A DNA stretch of 8,052 nucleotides from an uncultured Prevotellaceae bacterium (GCA_937891085.1 CALAEY010000042.1:1-8052); one strand, 5' to 3'. Numbered from the stretch's first letter, positions 1-7,578 are shown. The notes: a model not told the origin generated them from the sequence alone. Translations and numbers: made by a program.

Positions 1-930
1 GTAGGCCTGCTCCGAGTTGGTTTGGTAAAACGACTTCGGACCTATCTTGAACCGCAGCCCTTCCATTTCCTCGAAGATATGGTCACGCCCACTGTAGAGC
101 TCCACATCAAGGTCGCCAATGGCATCGTTCACCTTATTATTGATGACATACTGCAGTGAGGTGATTTGTGGGAACGTCTGCTTCACATACTCCATCAGCG
201 TGAGGAACTGCTGCCTTTCGGCTTCCCCCTCCACACGTGCCACTACGATGACCATCAGCTCGCCCGTAGAAGCTGTGCGGATGACGAGGTTGCGCATCAT
301 GCCCGTGTGCTGTCGCAGGTCAATGAACGTATATCCATGCTCCAAGGCATAGTCGCGTATGGCATTGCGAATCTGATTGCAGATGTCGTCTTGCAGCCAG
401 CACTTCTCTATGGGCAGCACCTTGTCGAAGGCTCCCGTGATGTGGAATCCCACCGCATTGCGCTCGAAATCCACCCCACTGGCCACCTCCTCACGTGTCA
501 GCCAGCGCTTGTTGCTGAAGGTGAACTCCAACTTGTTGCGGTAGCATTGTGTTTTCTCAGAACCTATGATGGGCGTGATTTCTGGCAGCTCTACCTTGCC
601 GATGCGCGTCAGGGCATCCACCACCTGCTTCTGCTTATATTTCAGTTGCTCGGAGTAGGGCAGAATCTGCCACACACAGCCGCCGCACACCCCATAGTGC
701 TCGCAGAAAGGCACGGCCCGTTTCTCCGAATACTCGTGAAACTTCACTGCCTCTGCCTCCGCATAGTTGTGCTTCTTGCGTCGCACCTGCAGATCCACCA
801 CATCGCCAGGTACCACGTAGGGCACGAACACCACCAAGTCGTTCACCCTGGCGATGGCTTTGCCCTCCGCCGCCACATCAGTTATCAGTACCTTCTCCAG
901 TAAGGGGAGTTCCTTTCTTTTTCTACTCAT
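1..930 (-). CDS. rlmD: 23S rRNA (uracil-5-)-methyltransferase RlmD-type, N-terminal part (3' end outside window)
   Basis: The reading frame starts at ATG 930 and stays open for 310 codons to the window edge. It matches the RlmD/RumA/TrmA class of SAM-dependent RNA m5U methyltransferases, which methylate a uracil in 23S rRNA. Residues ~8-65 look like a TRAM RNA-binding domain. Four cysteines fit the family's [4Fe-4S] site: C76, C82 and C85 (C-x5-CGGC) and C177 (EKCWL). The conserved YRNKLEF stretch is at 130-136. The last visible part, FYQTN, is the segment that precedes the SAM-binding motif, so the catalytic cysteine and base lie beyond position 1. Full proteins in the family are about 450-480 residues. 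The gene lies 30 bases downstream of the AlaX gene on the same strand, with a possible promoter in between. The exact uracil target (RlmD versus a relative such as RlmCD) cannot be decided here. Confidence 0.92.
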   Translation of the reverse strand, partial: MSRKRKELPLLEKVLITDVAAEGKAIARVNDLVVFVPYVVPGDVVDLQVRRKKHNYAEAEAVKFHEYSEKRAVPFCEHYGVCGGCVWQILPYSEQLKYKQKQVVDALTRIGKVELPEITPIIGSEKTQCYRNKLEFTFSNKRWLTREEVASGVDFERNAVGFHITGAFDKVLPIEKCWLQDDICNQIRNAIRDYALEHGYTFIDLRQHTGMMRNLVIRTASTGELMVIVVARVEGEAERQQFLTLMEYVKQTFPQITSLQYVINNKVNDAIGDLDVELYSGRDHIFEEMEGLRFKIGPKSFYQTNSEQAY

Positions 931-951
931 CCTCGTTTTTGATTTTGGCTG

Positions 952-959
952 CAAAGATA
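952..959 (-). promoter_or_regulatory. Likely -7 element for rlmD
   Basis: On the minus strand this reads TATCTTTG, an exact match to the Bacteroidetes -7 consensus TAnnTTTG. It lies just after the AlaX stop codon and 21 bases before the rlmD ATG. There is no good TTG at the 19-21 base distance upstream, only ATG, so the -33 half is weak. rlmD may be both read through from AlaX and transcribed from here. Confidence 0.45.
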
Positions 960-960
960 A

Positions 961-1416
961 TCAATTTAATTTGAACCTCATACGCCAAATGTGTGTGTCG
1001 GGATCCCAGCTGTGGCTCAGGATGCAGAAATGACCTATTTCACTGGTGTTCTCTACATGGGTGCCGATGCAGAGGCATTCGTCATAGTCGCCCACATGTA
1101 CCACTCGGACGGTTTCAGAGGCATCGTCGGGCAGGCGCTTCATGTCGAAACGCCCCATGGCTTCCTGCTGGGTGATGAACTCGGTGGTGATGTCAAGGTG
1201 GCGGTCTATCACCTCATTGACGGCATCTTCCAGCTGCTTGACTTGCGCCTCTGTAGGTGCTTCGTCGAGCCGATAATCCAACTTGCTCTTCTTTCGCTCG
1301 ATGTGCGCTTCTACTGAGCGCCCACAACCGAAGAGGCGTATCATCGTCTGGTTGATGATATGCTCGGTGGTATGCATCGGGGGATATTCTTGCTTGTTAT
1401 GTGCATTCAGTTCCAT
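961..1416 (-). CDS. Alanyl-tRNA editing protein, AlaX type (stand-alone threonyl/alanyl-tRNA synthetase second additional domain)
   Basis: This 151-residue protein is a free-standing form of the editing (SAD) domain of AlaRS/ThrRS. Members of this family hydrolyse mischarged tRNA, typically Ser-tRNA(Ala), in the cytoplasm. The zinc-site pattern is visible in two parts: H15 and H19 in MHTTEHIINQ, and C116 and H120 in CIGTHVENTSEIG, matching the family's HxxxH and CxxxH motifs. The length fits the compact AlaX type without extra domains. ATG 1416 follows the transporter stop codon by three bases. A second Met (residue 14) sits directly before the first zinc histidine, but the PPMHTTEH context suggests the longer start is real. 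It is probably co-transcribed with the upstream transporter and followed by rlmD, another translation-related gene. Substrate amino acid and tRNA are inferred from the family. Confidence 0.85.
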   Translation of the reverse strand: MELNAHNKQEYPPMHTTEHIINQTMIRLFGCGRSVEAHIERKKSKLDYRLDEAPTEAQVKQLEDAVNEVIDRHLDITTEFITQQEAMGRFDMKRLPDDASETVRVVHVGDYDECLCIGTHVENTSEIGHFCILSHSWDPDTHIWRMRFKLN

Positions 1417-1419
1417 AAA

Positions 1420-2019
1420 CTATTGTTTTTCAAGTCCGAACATGGTCCAACGGTAGAGGTTGCATCCCACGAAGTTGCCCAGCACCTCGCAGATGTATAT
1501 GGCCAGCACCATAGGTTGCAACAGGGTGTCTGCGGGCACTACTAAGAAGTAGAAGGCATCGGCGATGCTATGGGCGAAGCCGCACATGATGAAGAGGGGC
1601 ACACCGAAGAGCAGCGGTAGCATCTTTCCCTGACGGGCAAAGTGCACGGCGGTGGTCATGATGAATCCGCATCCAATGGCCAGAAGGAAGCAGGCGAAAG
1701 GACCTTTTGTCAAGCGGCCTTGAAGAATGTTGGTAGCTGGCTCGATGCAGTCGGGTAGGGCATAGCGCACAGCCAGAGCGGTGAGCAGGCATCCCACAAT
1801 GTTGCCCAGCAACACTATGCAGAGCATACTCCAATCGCCACGTGCGCGGATGAATCCTGCAGTGCCGGTATAGAGCTTCAAACCATAGTAAACCACCGTC
1901 ATCAAGCCGAAGGCGAAGAGGACAGCTCCAGCCAAGCCACCTATGCGGAGATATACGGTGCCGGCGATGGCGATACAAATTCCTGCAAGGATGGCAGACG
2001 GGAAAATCTTTCTGAACAT
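1420..2019 (-). CDS. Formate/nitrite transporter (FNT) family inner-membrane channel, short form
   Basis: From ATG 2019 the protein has 199 residues and is almost wholly hydrophobic, with about six membrane segments (roughly 8-25, 30-57, 64-86, 105-127, 134-160, 166-190). It resembles FocA/NirC channels for small anions such as formate or nitrite. The family landmarks are present: LYTGTAG (T51, matching the conserved Thr of the pore loop) and GFAHSIADAFYF (H150, matching the central pore histidine), plus the paired NIVGC and NFVGCN motifs at 73-77 and 182-187. Typical FNTs have 250-285 residues; this one lacks the N-terminal cytoplasmic helix and begins at the first membrane segment. A longer in-frame reading from TTG 2043 would add eight polar residues encoded in AT-rich intergenic-looking sequence, so ATG 2019 is preferred. 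It follows glnN by 66 bases and precedes the AlaX gene by three. The transported ion cannot be read from sequence. Confidence 0.85.
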   Translation of the reverse strand: MFRKIFPSAILAGICIAIAGTVYLRIGGLAGAVLFAFGLMTVVYYGLKLYTGTAGFIRARGDWSMLCIVLLGNIVGCLLTALAVRYALPDCIEPATNILQGRLTKGPFACFLLAIGCGFIMTTAVHFARQGKMLPLLFGVPLFIMCGFAHSIADAFYFLVVPADTLLQPMVLAIYICEVLGNFVGCNLYRWTMFGLEKQ

Positions 2020-2024
2020 TATCT

Positions 2025-2067
2025 GTGAATTAATAATTATCAATTATGGATTGTCAATAGTGAATTA
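2025..2067. repeat. AT-rich intergenic stretch with direct repeat GTGAATTA
   Basis: The octamer GTGAATTA occurs at 2025-2032 and 2060-2067, starts 35 bases apart, with TAATAATTATCAATTA-like sequence between them. Such short AATTA/CAATT-rich blocks are common between genes in Bacteroidales. No clear promoter consensus or strong terminator hairpin was seen in the glnN-transporter gap, so read-through from glnN is possible. Confidence 0.35.
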
Positions 2068-2085
2068 CAAACTATCCCCACTGCT

Positions 2086-4275
2086 TCATTTAGAGAAGAG
2101 CAATTCGCGGTATTTAGGCAGTGGCCAGATCTCGTCATCGACCTCCATTTCCAGATTGTCGATATGCTCACGGATGCGATCCAGGTAAGGGTGCACTTGC
2201 TCAGCGTAGGCGATGGCCTTATCGTGGTTGCTGTCCATGTGGTTGGCCTTGCGGCGCTCCTCCGTCATTTCACGCACCAATACCTTGATGGCAGTGACGC
2301 GGTGAGAGATGTCGCGTATCAGTTCCTTGCGGTCGGCACTCAGCTCGTCGTACTCCTGCTGGCTAAAGGTCTCCCGAAGGCCGCGCAGGTTCTCCAGAAG
2401 TCGGTTCTGATAGCTCACGGCCGTAGGTACGATGTGGTTGATAGCCAGATCGCCCAGCACACGGCTCTCTATCTGCTCCTTCTTCACGTATTTCTCCAGT
2501 TCTACCTCGATGCGGCTCTGCAGCTCGCTCTCATTGAAGACATGCTGCCCCATGAGCACGGCACGACTCTGGGCATCGTCGAAGTGCATCAGTGCCTCAG
2601 GCACGCTGCTGATGTCTGACAAGCCACGACGGTGTGCCTCCTCCTTCCACTCCTGTGAGTAGCCGTCGCCCTCGAAGTGGATAGGGGCAGAGGTCTGTAT
2701 GTATTCCTTCATCATGTAGAAGATGGCTTCGTTGACTTCAAAGCCTTCTTCCATGAGCTTGTCCACGCTGGCCTTGAACTCAGAGAGCTGGGCAGCCATA
2801 GCCGCATTGATGGCTATCATGGCTGCGGCACAGTTGGCCGATGCACCAGCGGCACGGAACTCAAAGCGGTTGCCCGTGAAGGCAAAAGGCGAAGTGCGGT
2901 TGCGGTCGGTAGTGTCCAGCATGATGTCTGGCACACGCTCTATGTCGAGCTTGAGCGTCGTCTTCTGCTTGTTGGAGGCATGCGTGCGATAATCCTTCTG
3001 CATGATCTCATCGAGCACCATGCTCAGGTGTCTGCCCAGGAAGATGGAGAGGATGGCAGGCGGTGCCTCGTTGGCTCCCAGACGGTGGCTGTTACCCGCA
3101 CTCATAATGCTGGCACGCAGCAGGTTCTGGTTCTTATATACCATCATCAGCACATTCACCAGGAAGGTGAGGAAGAGGGTATTCGCCTCAGGGTTCTTGC
3201 CTGGTGAGAAGAGGTTAATGCCCGTATCTGTGCAGAGCGACCAGTTGTTGTGCTTGCCGCTGCCGTTCACCCCGTCGAATGGCTTCTCATGCAGCAGCAC
3301 GGCGAAGTGGTGCTTATGGGCGATGCGCTTCATCAGATCCATGATGAGCTGGTTATGGTCGTTGGCCAGATTCACGTTCTCGAAGATAGGAGCCAACTCA
3401 AACTGATTCGGTGCCACCTCGTTGTGACGTGTCTTGACAGGGATGCCCAGCTTCAGGCTTTCTATCTCAAGGTCTTTCATGAAGGCCGTGACACGTGGCG
3501 GGATGCTGCCGAAGTAGTGGTCGTCCAGTTGCTGATCCTTGGCAGAAGAGTGTCCCATCAGGGTGCGTCCTGTGAGGAAAAGGTCGGGGCGGGCATCATA
3601 GAGTGCCTCGTCCACGAGGAAATACTCCTGCTCCCAACCCAAGTTGGCAAACACGCGTGACACGTTCTTGTCGAACAAGCGGCACACCTCCGTAGCGGCC
3701 TTGTCAACAGCAGAGAGGGCACGCAGCAGTGGCGTCTTGTAATCCAAAGCCTCACCCGTATAGGCGATGAATATGGTAGGGATACACAGCGTATCATCTA
3801 CCACGAAGGCAGGTGAAGACACATCCCAAGCCGTGTAGCCACGCGCTTCGAACGTGTTGCGAAGGCCACCATTAGGGAAACTGGAGGCATCGGGTTCCTG
3901 CTGGATGAGCAGCTTACCGCTGAAGCGCTCTATCACATCACCCTCTTCACCGAAGTCGATGAAACTGTCATGCTTCTCAGCGGTACCGTCTGTCAGGGGT
4001 TGGAACCAGTGCGTATAGTGGGTCACGCCCAAGGTTTTCGCCCAACTCTTCATGCCGTTGGCTATCAGGTCTGCCATCTCACGGCTGATGGGCTTGCCGA
4101 GTTCCACCGCATCCTTCACGGCTTTGTAGGCCTCACGTGGCAGGTACTCCTGCATCTTCTCATCGTCGAAGACGTGGCTGGCATAGTAGTCACTCAGTTT
4201 CTCTGATGGCACTTGTACTTCCAAAGGCTTGCGATTGGCAAGCTCACGAAGTGCAAAAAATCGCATTTTGGACAT
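2086..4275 (-). CDS. glnN: Glutamine synthetase type III
   Basis: The enzyme makes glutamine from glutamate, ammonia and ATP in the cytoplasm, the entry of ammonia into metabolism. At 729 residues it has the length of the GSIII class, typical of Bacteroidetes, and is far longer than GSI (~470). Catalytic landmarks are in order: GWEQEYF (E215 and E217, metal binding), TRHNEVAPNQFE (282-293), VNGSGKHNNW (336-345, ATP/glutamate site), NEAPP (402-406), and NRTSPFAFTGNRFEFR (459-474). A GSIII N-terminal domain covers about 1-150 and a helical C-terminal domain about 570-729. The start at ATG 4275 gives the family-typical MSKMRFFAL beginning; upstream is a -7 element at 4305-4312. It is transcribed divergently from the DUF5686 gene. 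The frame is intact. The following FNT channel could be linked to nitrogen supply, but this is inference. Confidence 0.96.
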   Translation of the reverse strand: MSKMRFFALRELANRKPLEVQVPSEKLSDYYASHVFDDEKMQEYLPREAYKAVKDAVELGKPISREMADLIANGMKSWAKTLGVTHYTHWFQPLTDGTAEKHDSFIDFGEEGDVIERFSGKLLIQQEPDASSFPNGGLRNTFEARGYTAWDVSSPAFVVDDTLCIPTIFIAYTGEALDYKTPLLRALSAVDKAATEVCRLFDKNVSRVFANLGWEQEYFLVDEALYDARPDLFLTGRTLMGHSSAKDQQLDDHYFGSIPPRVTAFMKDLEIESLKLGIPVKTRHNEVAPNQFELAPIFENVNLANDHNQLIMDLMKRIAHKHHFAVLLHEKPFDGVNGSGKHNNWSLCTDTGINLFSPGKNPEANTLFLTFLVNVLMMVYKNQNLLRASIMSAGNSHRLGANEAPPAILSIFLGRHLSMVLDEIMQKDYRTHASNKQKTTLKLDIERVPDIMLDTTDRNRTSPFAFTGNRFEFRAAGASANCAAAMIAINAAMAAQLSEFKASVDKLMEEGFEVNEAIFYMMKEYIQTSAPIHFEGDGYSQEWKEEAHRRGLSDISSVPEALMHFDDAQSRAVLMGQHVFNESELQSRIEVELEKYVKKEQIESRVLGDLAINHIVPTAVSYQNRLLENLRGLRETFSQQEYDELSADRKELIRDISHRVTAIKVLVREMTEERRKANHMDSNHDKAIAYAEQVHPYLDRIREHIDNLEMEVDDEIWPLPKYRELLFSK

Positions 4276-4298
4276 TGTTGACTTTCTTTTTTAGTTGT

Positions 4299-4331
4299 TT
4301 GGCGCAAAATTACAAATAATTCCTAAATTTG
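4299..4331 (+). promoter_or_regulatory. Likely promoter of the DUF5686 gene
   Basis: The -7 box TAAATTTG at 4324-4331 matches TAnnTTTG exactly. A TTG at 4299-4301 is a possible -33 box with spacing 22. Transcription would begin near 4338, leaving a short leader before the proposed TTG start at 4352. The element overlaps the divergent glnN promoter. Confidence 0.5.
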
Positions 4332-4337
4332 CAGCAA
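4305..4337 (-). promoter_or_regulatory. Likely glnN promoter
   Basis: On the minus strand the -7 box TAATTTTG occupies 4305-4312, an exact match to TAnnTTTG, about 29 bases before the glnN ATG. A TTG at 4335-4337 could be the -33 box, but the spacing is 22 rather than the usual 19-21. It overlaps the opposite promoter at 4299-4331. Confidence 0.5.
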
Positions 4338-4351
4338 AAAGACGTAAAACA

Positions 4352-6574
4352 TTGAATAAGATTGTCACATATAGCCTCAAACCTTGTCTGCTGTTGCTCC
4401 TTGCGCTGCTCGTGCTCCCTCTGCAGGCACGCAGGAACTGGACGCTGACCGACTCGCTGGTGGAGCAGGTGCGTGAGCGTGCCCCTCGCTATGCCAAGAC
4501 GGTGAGCGAGTACAGGGCGCAGCTTTATGTGAAAGGTGATCTGCACGTCGACCGCAAGAACATGCTGCTGCAAGCCCTTCCGCACATGTTCCACCTCCAG
4601 AAAGGCGTGCGCGACTATGTGGTGGAGTCGCACAGCGACCTGCACTATACGGCTCCCGATATCTATGATGAGAAGATGAGGGGATTCACGGGCACGGCTG
4701 GTAGGGCATGGGAGGCCGACGGCCGACTGCGGGATTTCTTCCACATCAATGTCTATGCCTCTTCGCTGCTGGGCGACAAGCTGCTCTCCCCCTTGGCTCC
4801 CAATGGGCGCAACTACTATAAATACACCCATCAGGGCGTGCAAGACACGGCGAACGGCCCTCTGCACCGCATCTACTTCGTGCGCAAGGTGTATAGCTAC
4901 CAACTGCTCTACGGCTATATGCTCATCAATGAACGCAGCATGACCGTGCGTGAAATCTGCTACATCGGACATACGGAGATGAACCACTTCATCATCACCG
5001 TGAAGCTGGGGGAGGAGGGCACCGAAGAAGAACTCTTGCCCGTGCACTATGAGGTGGAGGTGAATATCAAGATGCTGGGTAACAAGATGACGGGCCGCTA
5101 TGTGGGCGTTCCGGAATATCAGGAGATAGCGTTCGGACAGTCGAAGGAGATGAACTATGACCTGACGGAGGCCTATGCGCTGACGGTAGACACTACGAGC
5201 ATGGTGCGCAACTTTGACTACATCGGCCAGCGACGTGCGGAGCCCCTGACCTCTGAGGAGCAAAGGCTCTATCGGCATTATTTCCAGCACCAAGATTCCC
5301 TGAGGCTTGCCTCGCAGCAAGAGAGCGTCAGCCCTTCTGAGAATAAGTTCCTCGAGGGCGTGGAAGACATCCTCTTCAGCCGTCGCACCGTGGTGGCTCC
5401 TAACATTGGCTCCTTCCGCATCTACCAATTGCTGGATCCCTCGCTGCTCAGCTATAGCCGTACCAATGGCATCTCCTATAGATATAAGATAAGGTATAAC
5501 CAACTCTTCAGCGGCGATAGGTTGCTGAGCGTCACCCCGCGCTTGGGAGTCAACTTCAAGCATCGGGAGCTTTTCTGGAATGTGAACGGCGACTTCAACT
5601 ATTGGCCGTGGCGGAGGCAATCCATCTCGCTGGAGATGGGTAGCGGCGGACGTATCTACAGCCCTCGCATCACCAATGTCATAGATCAGATTCCAGATGA
5701 GCTGCTCGACAAGTCGCAGATTCACGTAGATTACTTCAAGGACGTGTATATGAAGCTCATGCACAGTTGGGAGATCACCAATGGACTCACCTTCCAGGCA
5801 GGTCTCTCCGTACACCAGCGCTCGGCACCAAAGAAATCCCGACTGATACTGAATGAAACGGGTAGGCAGGTGTCGCCTAAGGAGGTGGCAGACATGCTCC
5901 CTGAACTGACAGAATCAGACTTTGGCATCATCAGCTCCCTGCGACGGACGTACAACAGCTTTGCCCCTCGCCTTACCCTGATTTGGGTGCCTGGTCAGTA
6001 TTACTATATGAGCGGACAGCGCAAGGAGAACCTCGACTCTAAGTACCCACGCATGACGCTCGATTGGGAGCGAGGCATCGGTGGGGTGCTGCACCATTCC
6101 ATGAAGTATGAGCGTCTGGAGTTTGACATCCGCCAGACGTTCTCCCTCGGTGCCATGCGTGAGCTGTATCTCAGGGCGGGGGCAGGTGGCTTCACGTATC
6201 AGAAGCACCTCTACTTTGCCGACTTTGAGCATCTGCGTCGAAACAACCTCCCTGACGAGTGGCGCGATGAAATCAGCGGACGCTTCCAGCTCCTGCATCG
6301 CTATATGTACAACAGCTCCAGCCGCTATGCCCGCTTCCACGTCACGTATGACACTCCATTCCTCTTTGTGCCACATCTCACCAAGCTCACCAAGCATGTG
6401 ATCTATGAGCGCGTTTACCTCAATATGCTCTATACCCCTACGCTCAAACCCTATTGGGAACTTGGCTACGGCTTCGGCACGCATCTGGTGGATTTGGGCT
6501 TCTTTGCTAGCTTCGAAAAGGCGAAATACCAGCGTTGGGGCGTGAAAATCAGCTACCAATTGTTCAAGAGATAG
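4352..6574 (+). CDS. DUF5686-family outer-membrane protein (predicted beta-barrel)
   Basis: From TTG 4352 the protein has 740 residues. It opens with a clear signal peptide: a lysine-bearing start (NKIVTYSLK), a leucine-rich core at 12-24, and likely cleavage after LQA at 26. No ATG exists in frame until ~70 codons inside the conserved domain, and codons upstream of TTG 4352 lie in the promoter region, so TTG is the best start. Residues ~45-260 resemble the soluble part of Bacteroidetes DUF5686 proteins, including LLSPLAPNGRNYYKY (conserved SPLA...YY signature). From about 350 to the end there are many alternating aromatic/polar stretches and a final strand VKISYQLF, as in outer-membrane barrels. 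The biological function of this family is not established. No carboxypeptidase-regulatory-like repeat is present at the N-terminus, unlike many relatives. It is monocistronic or the first gene before the pantothenate kinase, which has its own promoter. Confidence 0.75.
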   Translation: MNKIVTYSLKPCLLLLLALLVLPLQARRNWTLTDSLVEQVRERAPRYAKTVSEYRAQLYVKGDLHVDRKNMLLQALPHMFHLQKGVRDYVVESHSDLHYTAPDIYDEKMRGFTGTAGRAWEADGRLRDFFHINVYASSLLGDKLLSPLAPNGRNYYKYTHQGVQDTANGPLHRIYFVRKVYSYQLLYGYMLINERSMTVREICYIGHTEMNHFIITVKLGEEGTEEELLPVHYEVEVNIKMLGNKMTGRYVGVPEYQEIAFGQSKEMNYDLTEAYALTVDTTSMVRNFDYIGQRRAEPLTSEEQRLYRHYFQHQDSLRLASQQESVSPSENKFLEGVEDILFSRRTVVAPNIGSFRIYQLLDPSLLSYSRTNGISYRYKIRYNQLFSGDRLLSVTPRLGVNFKHRELFWNVNGDFNYWPWRRQSISLEMGSGGRIYSPRITNVIDQIPDELLDKSQIHVDYFKDVYMKLMHSWEITNGLTFQAGLSVHQRSAPKKSRLILNETGRQVSPKEVADMLPELTESDFGIISSLRRTYNSFAPRLTLIWVPGQYYYMSGQRKENLDSKYPRMTLDWERGIGGVLHHSMKYERLEFDIRQTFSLGAMRELYLRAGAGGFTYQKHLYFADFEHLRRNNLPDEWRDEISGRFQLLHRYMYNSSSRYARFHVTYDTPFLFVPHLTKLTKHVIYERVYLNMLYTPTLKPYWELGYGFGTHLVDLGFFASFEKAKYQRWGVKISYQLFKR

Positions 6575-6582
6575 GCTTTTAT

Positions 6583-6613
6583 TTGGTTTTGTGCTTTATT
6601 TGCCTTATCTTCG
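6583..6613 (+). promoter_or_regulatory. Promoter of the pantothenate kinase gene
   Basis: A TTG at 6583-6585 and TATCTTCG at 6606-6613 are spaced by 20 bases, close to the Bacteroidetes consensus TTG-N19-TAnnTTTG with C in place of T in the -7 box. The predicted start of transcription is near 6620, about 35 bases before the ATG. The same 12-mer CCTTATCTTCGC recurs in the antitoxin promoter. Confidence 0.6.
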
Positions 6614-6654
6614 CCCCGTGTTTATCTAAACATCAACTTAAAAAACACCAGATA

Positions 6655-7491
6655 ATGGGCGTAGTAATAGGAATCGATGTAGGCGGAAGCACTACGAAAA
6701 TCGTTGGCATCAAGGAGGGCGACCAACTGCAGTCGCCTATGTGTATCACCGCAGCAGACCCTGTAACTTCACTGTTCGGAGCCTTCGGCAAGTATATTTA
6801 CGACAACGGCATTGAGCTCGACGACATAGAGCAAGTGGTGCTCACGGGTGTGGGTAGTGCCTACGTGAATAGTCCTCTCTACGGACTTCCTACAAAGAAA
6901 ATCGATGAGTTTATAGCTAATGGTTTGGGCGCTCGCCATGCACTTGACATCTCTCCGCTTATCGTCGTGAGCATGGGTACTGGTACGTCATTTGTAAAAA
7001 TCTGTCAGGATAAAATAGAGCACATCGCAGGTATCGGTATGGGCGGCGGTACGCTTCAGGGCCTCTCACGCCTGCTGCTCAACACGCATGATATCCATTA
7101 CGTTTCTGAGCTTGCCGAGCAGGGCGACTACAACAAGATAGACCTCCTCATAGGTGATGTGTGCAATACGGACCTTCCAGGACTCCCACTGCATGCCACT
7201 GCCTCTCTTTTTGGCAAGGCTGACACCACCTCTACCCACGAGGACGTAGCCGCTGGCATCGTCCACATGGTGATGCAGACCATTGGCAGTGCCGCTGTGC
7301 TCTGCTCCCTCTCCACCAAGGTGAAGGACTTCGTACTGATAGGCAACCTTACCCTCATGCCTCAGTGCCGTGAGGTGTTCAAGGATCTGGAAGAGCTCTA
7401 CGGCGTGCGCTTTCACATCCCTGCCTATTCAGAATACTGCACCGCCATCGGCGCCGCCTTGTCGCACCTGCATCCTAAGCCGCAGGAGTAG
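6655..7491 (+). CDS. coaW: Type II pantothenate kinase
   Basis: The 278-residue protein has the ASKHA (actin-like) fold signatures of type II pantothenate kinases, which phosphorylate pantothenate with ATP in the first step of coenzyme A synthesis. Visible motifs are the phosphate-1 loop IGIDVGGSTTKI (5-16), KIDEF with E85 at the place of the catalytic glutamate of staphylococcal and human enzymes, the phosphate-2 loop VSMGTGTSFV (~105-114), GIGMGGGTLQGL (~126-137), a GDYNKIDL stretch resembling the GDRNTIDL of the Staphylococcus aureus enzyme, and the C-terminal AIGAAL. The length is close to the ~267 residues of the S. aureus protein. ATG 6655 is chosen because the glycine-rich loop then begins at residue 5; the upstream in-frame extension covers the end of the previous gene and the promoter. 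The family relationship is well supported; activity on pantothenate itself is inferred. Confidence 0.88.
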   Translation: MGVVIGIDVGGSTTKIVGIKEGDQLQSPMCITAADPVTSLFGAFGKYIYDNGIELDDIEQVVLTGVGSAYVNSPLYGLPTKKIDEFIANGLGARHALDISPLIVVSMGTGTSFVKICQDKIEHIAGIGMGGGTLQGLSRLLLNTHDIHYVSELAEQGDYNKIDLLIGDVCNTDLPGLPLHATASLFGKADTTSTHEDVAAGIVHMVMQTIGSAAVLCSLSTKVKDFVLIGNLTLMPQCREVFKDLEELYGVRFHIPAYSEYCTAIGAALSHLHPKPQE

Positions 7492-7520
7492 CGGAGGCAT
7501 AACTTTTTCTTTGATTTAGT

Positions 7521-7550
7521 TTGAGAATTGCAGATAAAGCCTTATCTTCG
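7521..7550 (+). promoter_or_regulatory. Promoter of the antitoxin-like gene
   Basis: TTG at 7521-7523 is followed after exactly 19 bases by TATCTTCG at 7543-7550, the best-formed Bacteroidetes promoter in the window. Transcription would begin near 7557, about 22 bases before the ATG at 7579. I saw no clear palindrome for antitoxin autoregulation. Confidence 0.65.
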
Positions 7551-7578
7551 CATCGAAATAGTTTAAAGAAAGACAGAA

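Noticed and set aside
166..903. 245-codon open frame on the plus strand
   Set aside because: Antisense to rlmD, whose iron-sulfur cysteines and conserved motifs are clear; its His/Leu-rich composition is that of a mirror frame.
2020..2043. TTG 2043 as start of the FNT gene
   Set aside because: The added residues are encoded in AT-rich intergenic repeat-like sequence; ATG 2019 puts the first membrane segment at the usual place near the N-terminus.
4310..5815. 501-codon open frame on the minus strand
   Set aside because: It lies wholly antisense to the well-supported DUF5686 gene, is rich in His, Val, Leu and Arg as expected from reverse reading of a GC-biased gene, and shows no domain pattern.
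5915..6559. 214-codon open frame on the minus strand
   Set aside because: Antisense to the barrel part of the DUF5686 gene, with no recognisable motif.
6535..6654. Longer N-terminus for the pantothenate kinase
   Set aside because: The extension overlaps the end of the previous gene and the promoter; type II kinases begin just before the glycine-rich phosphate loop, as with ATG 6655.
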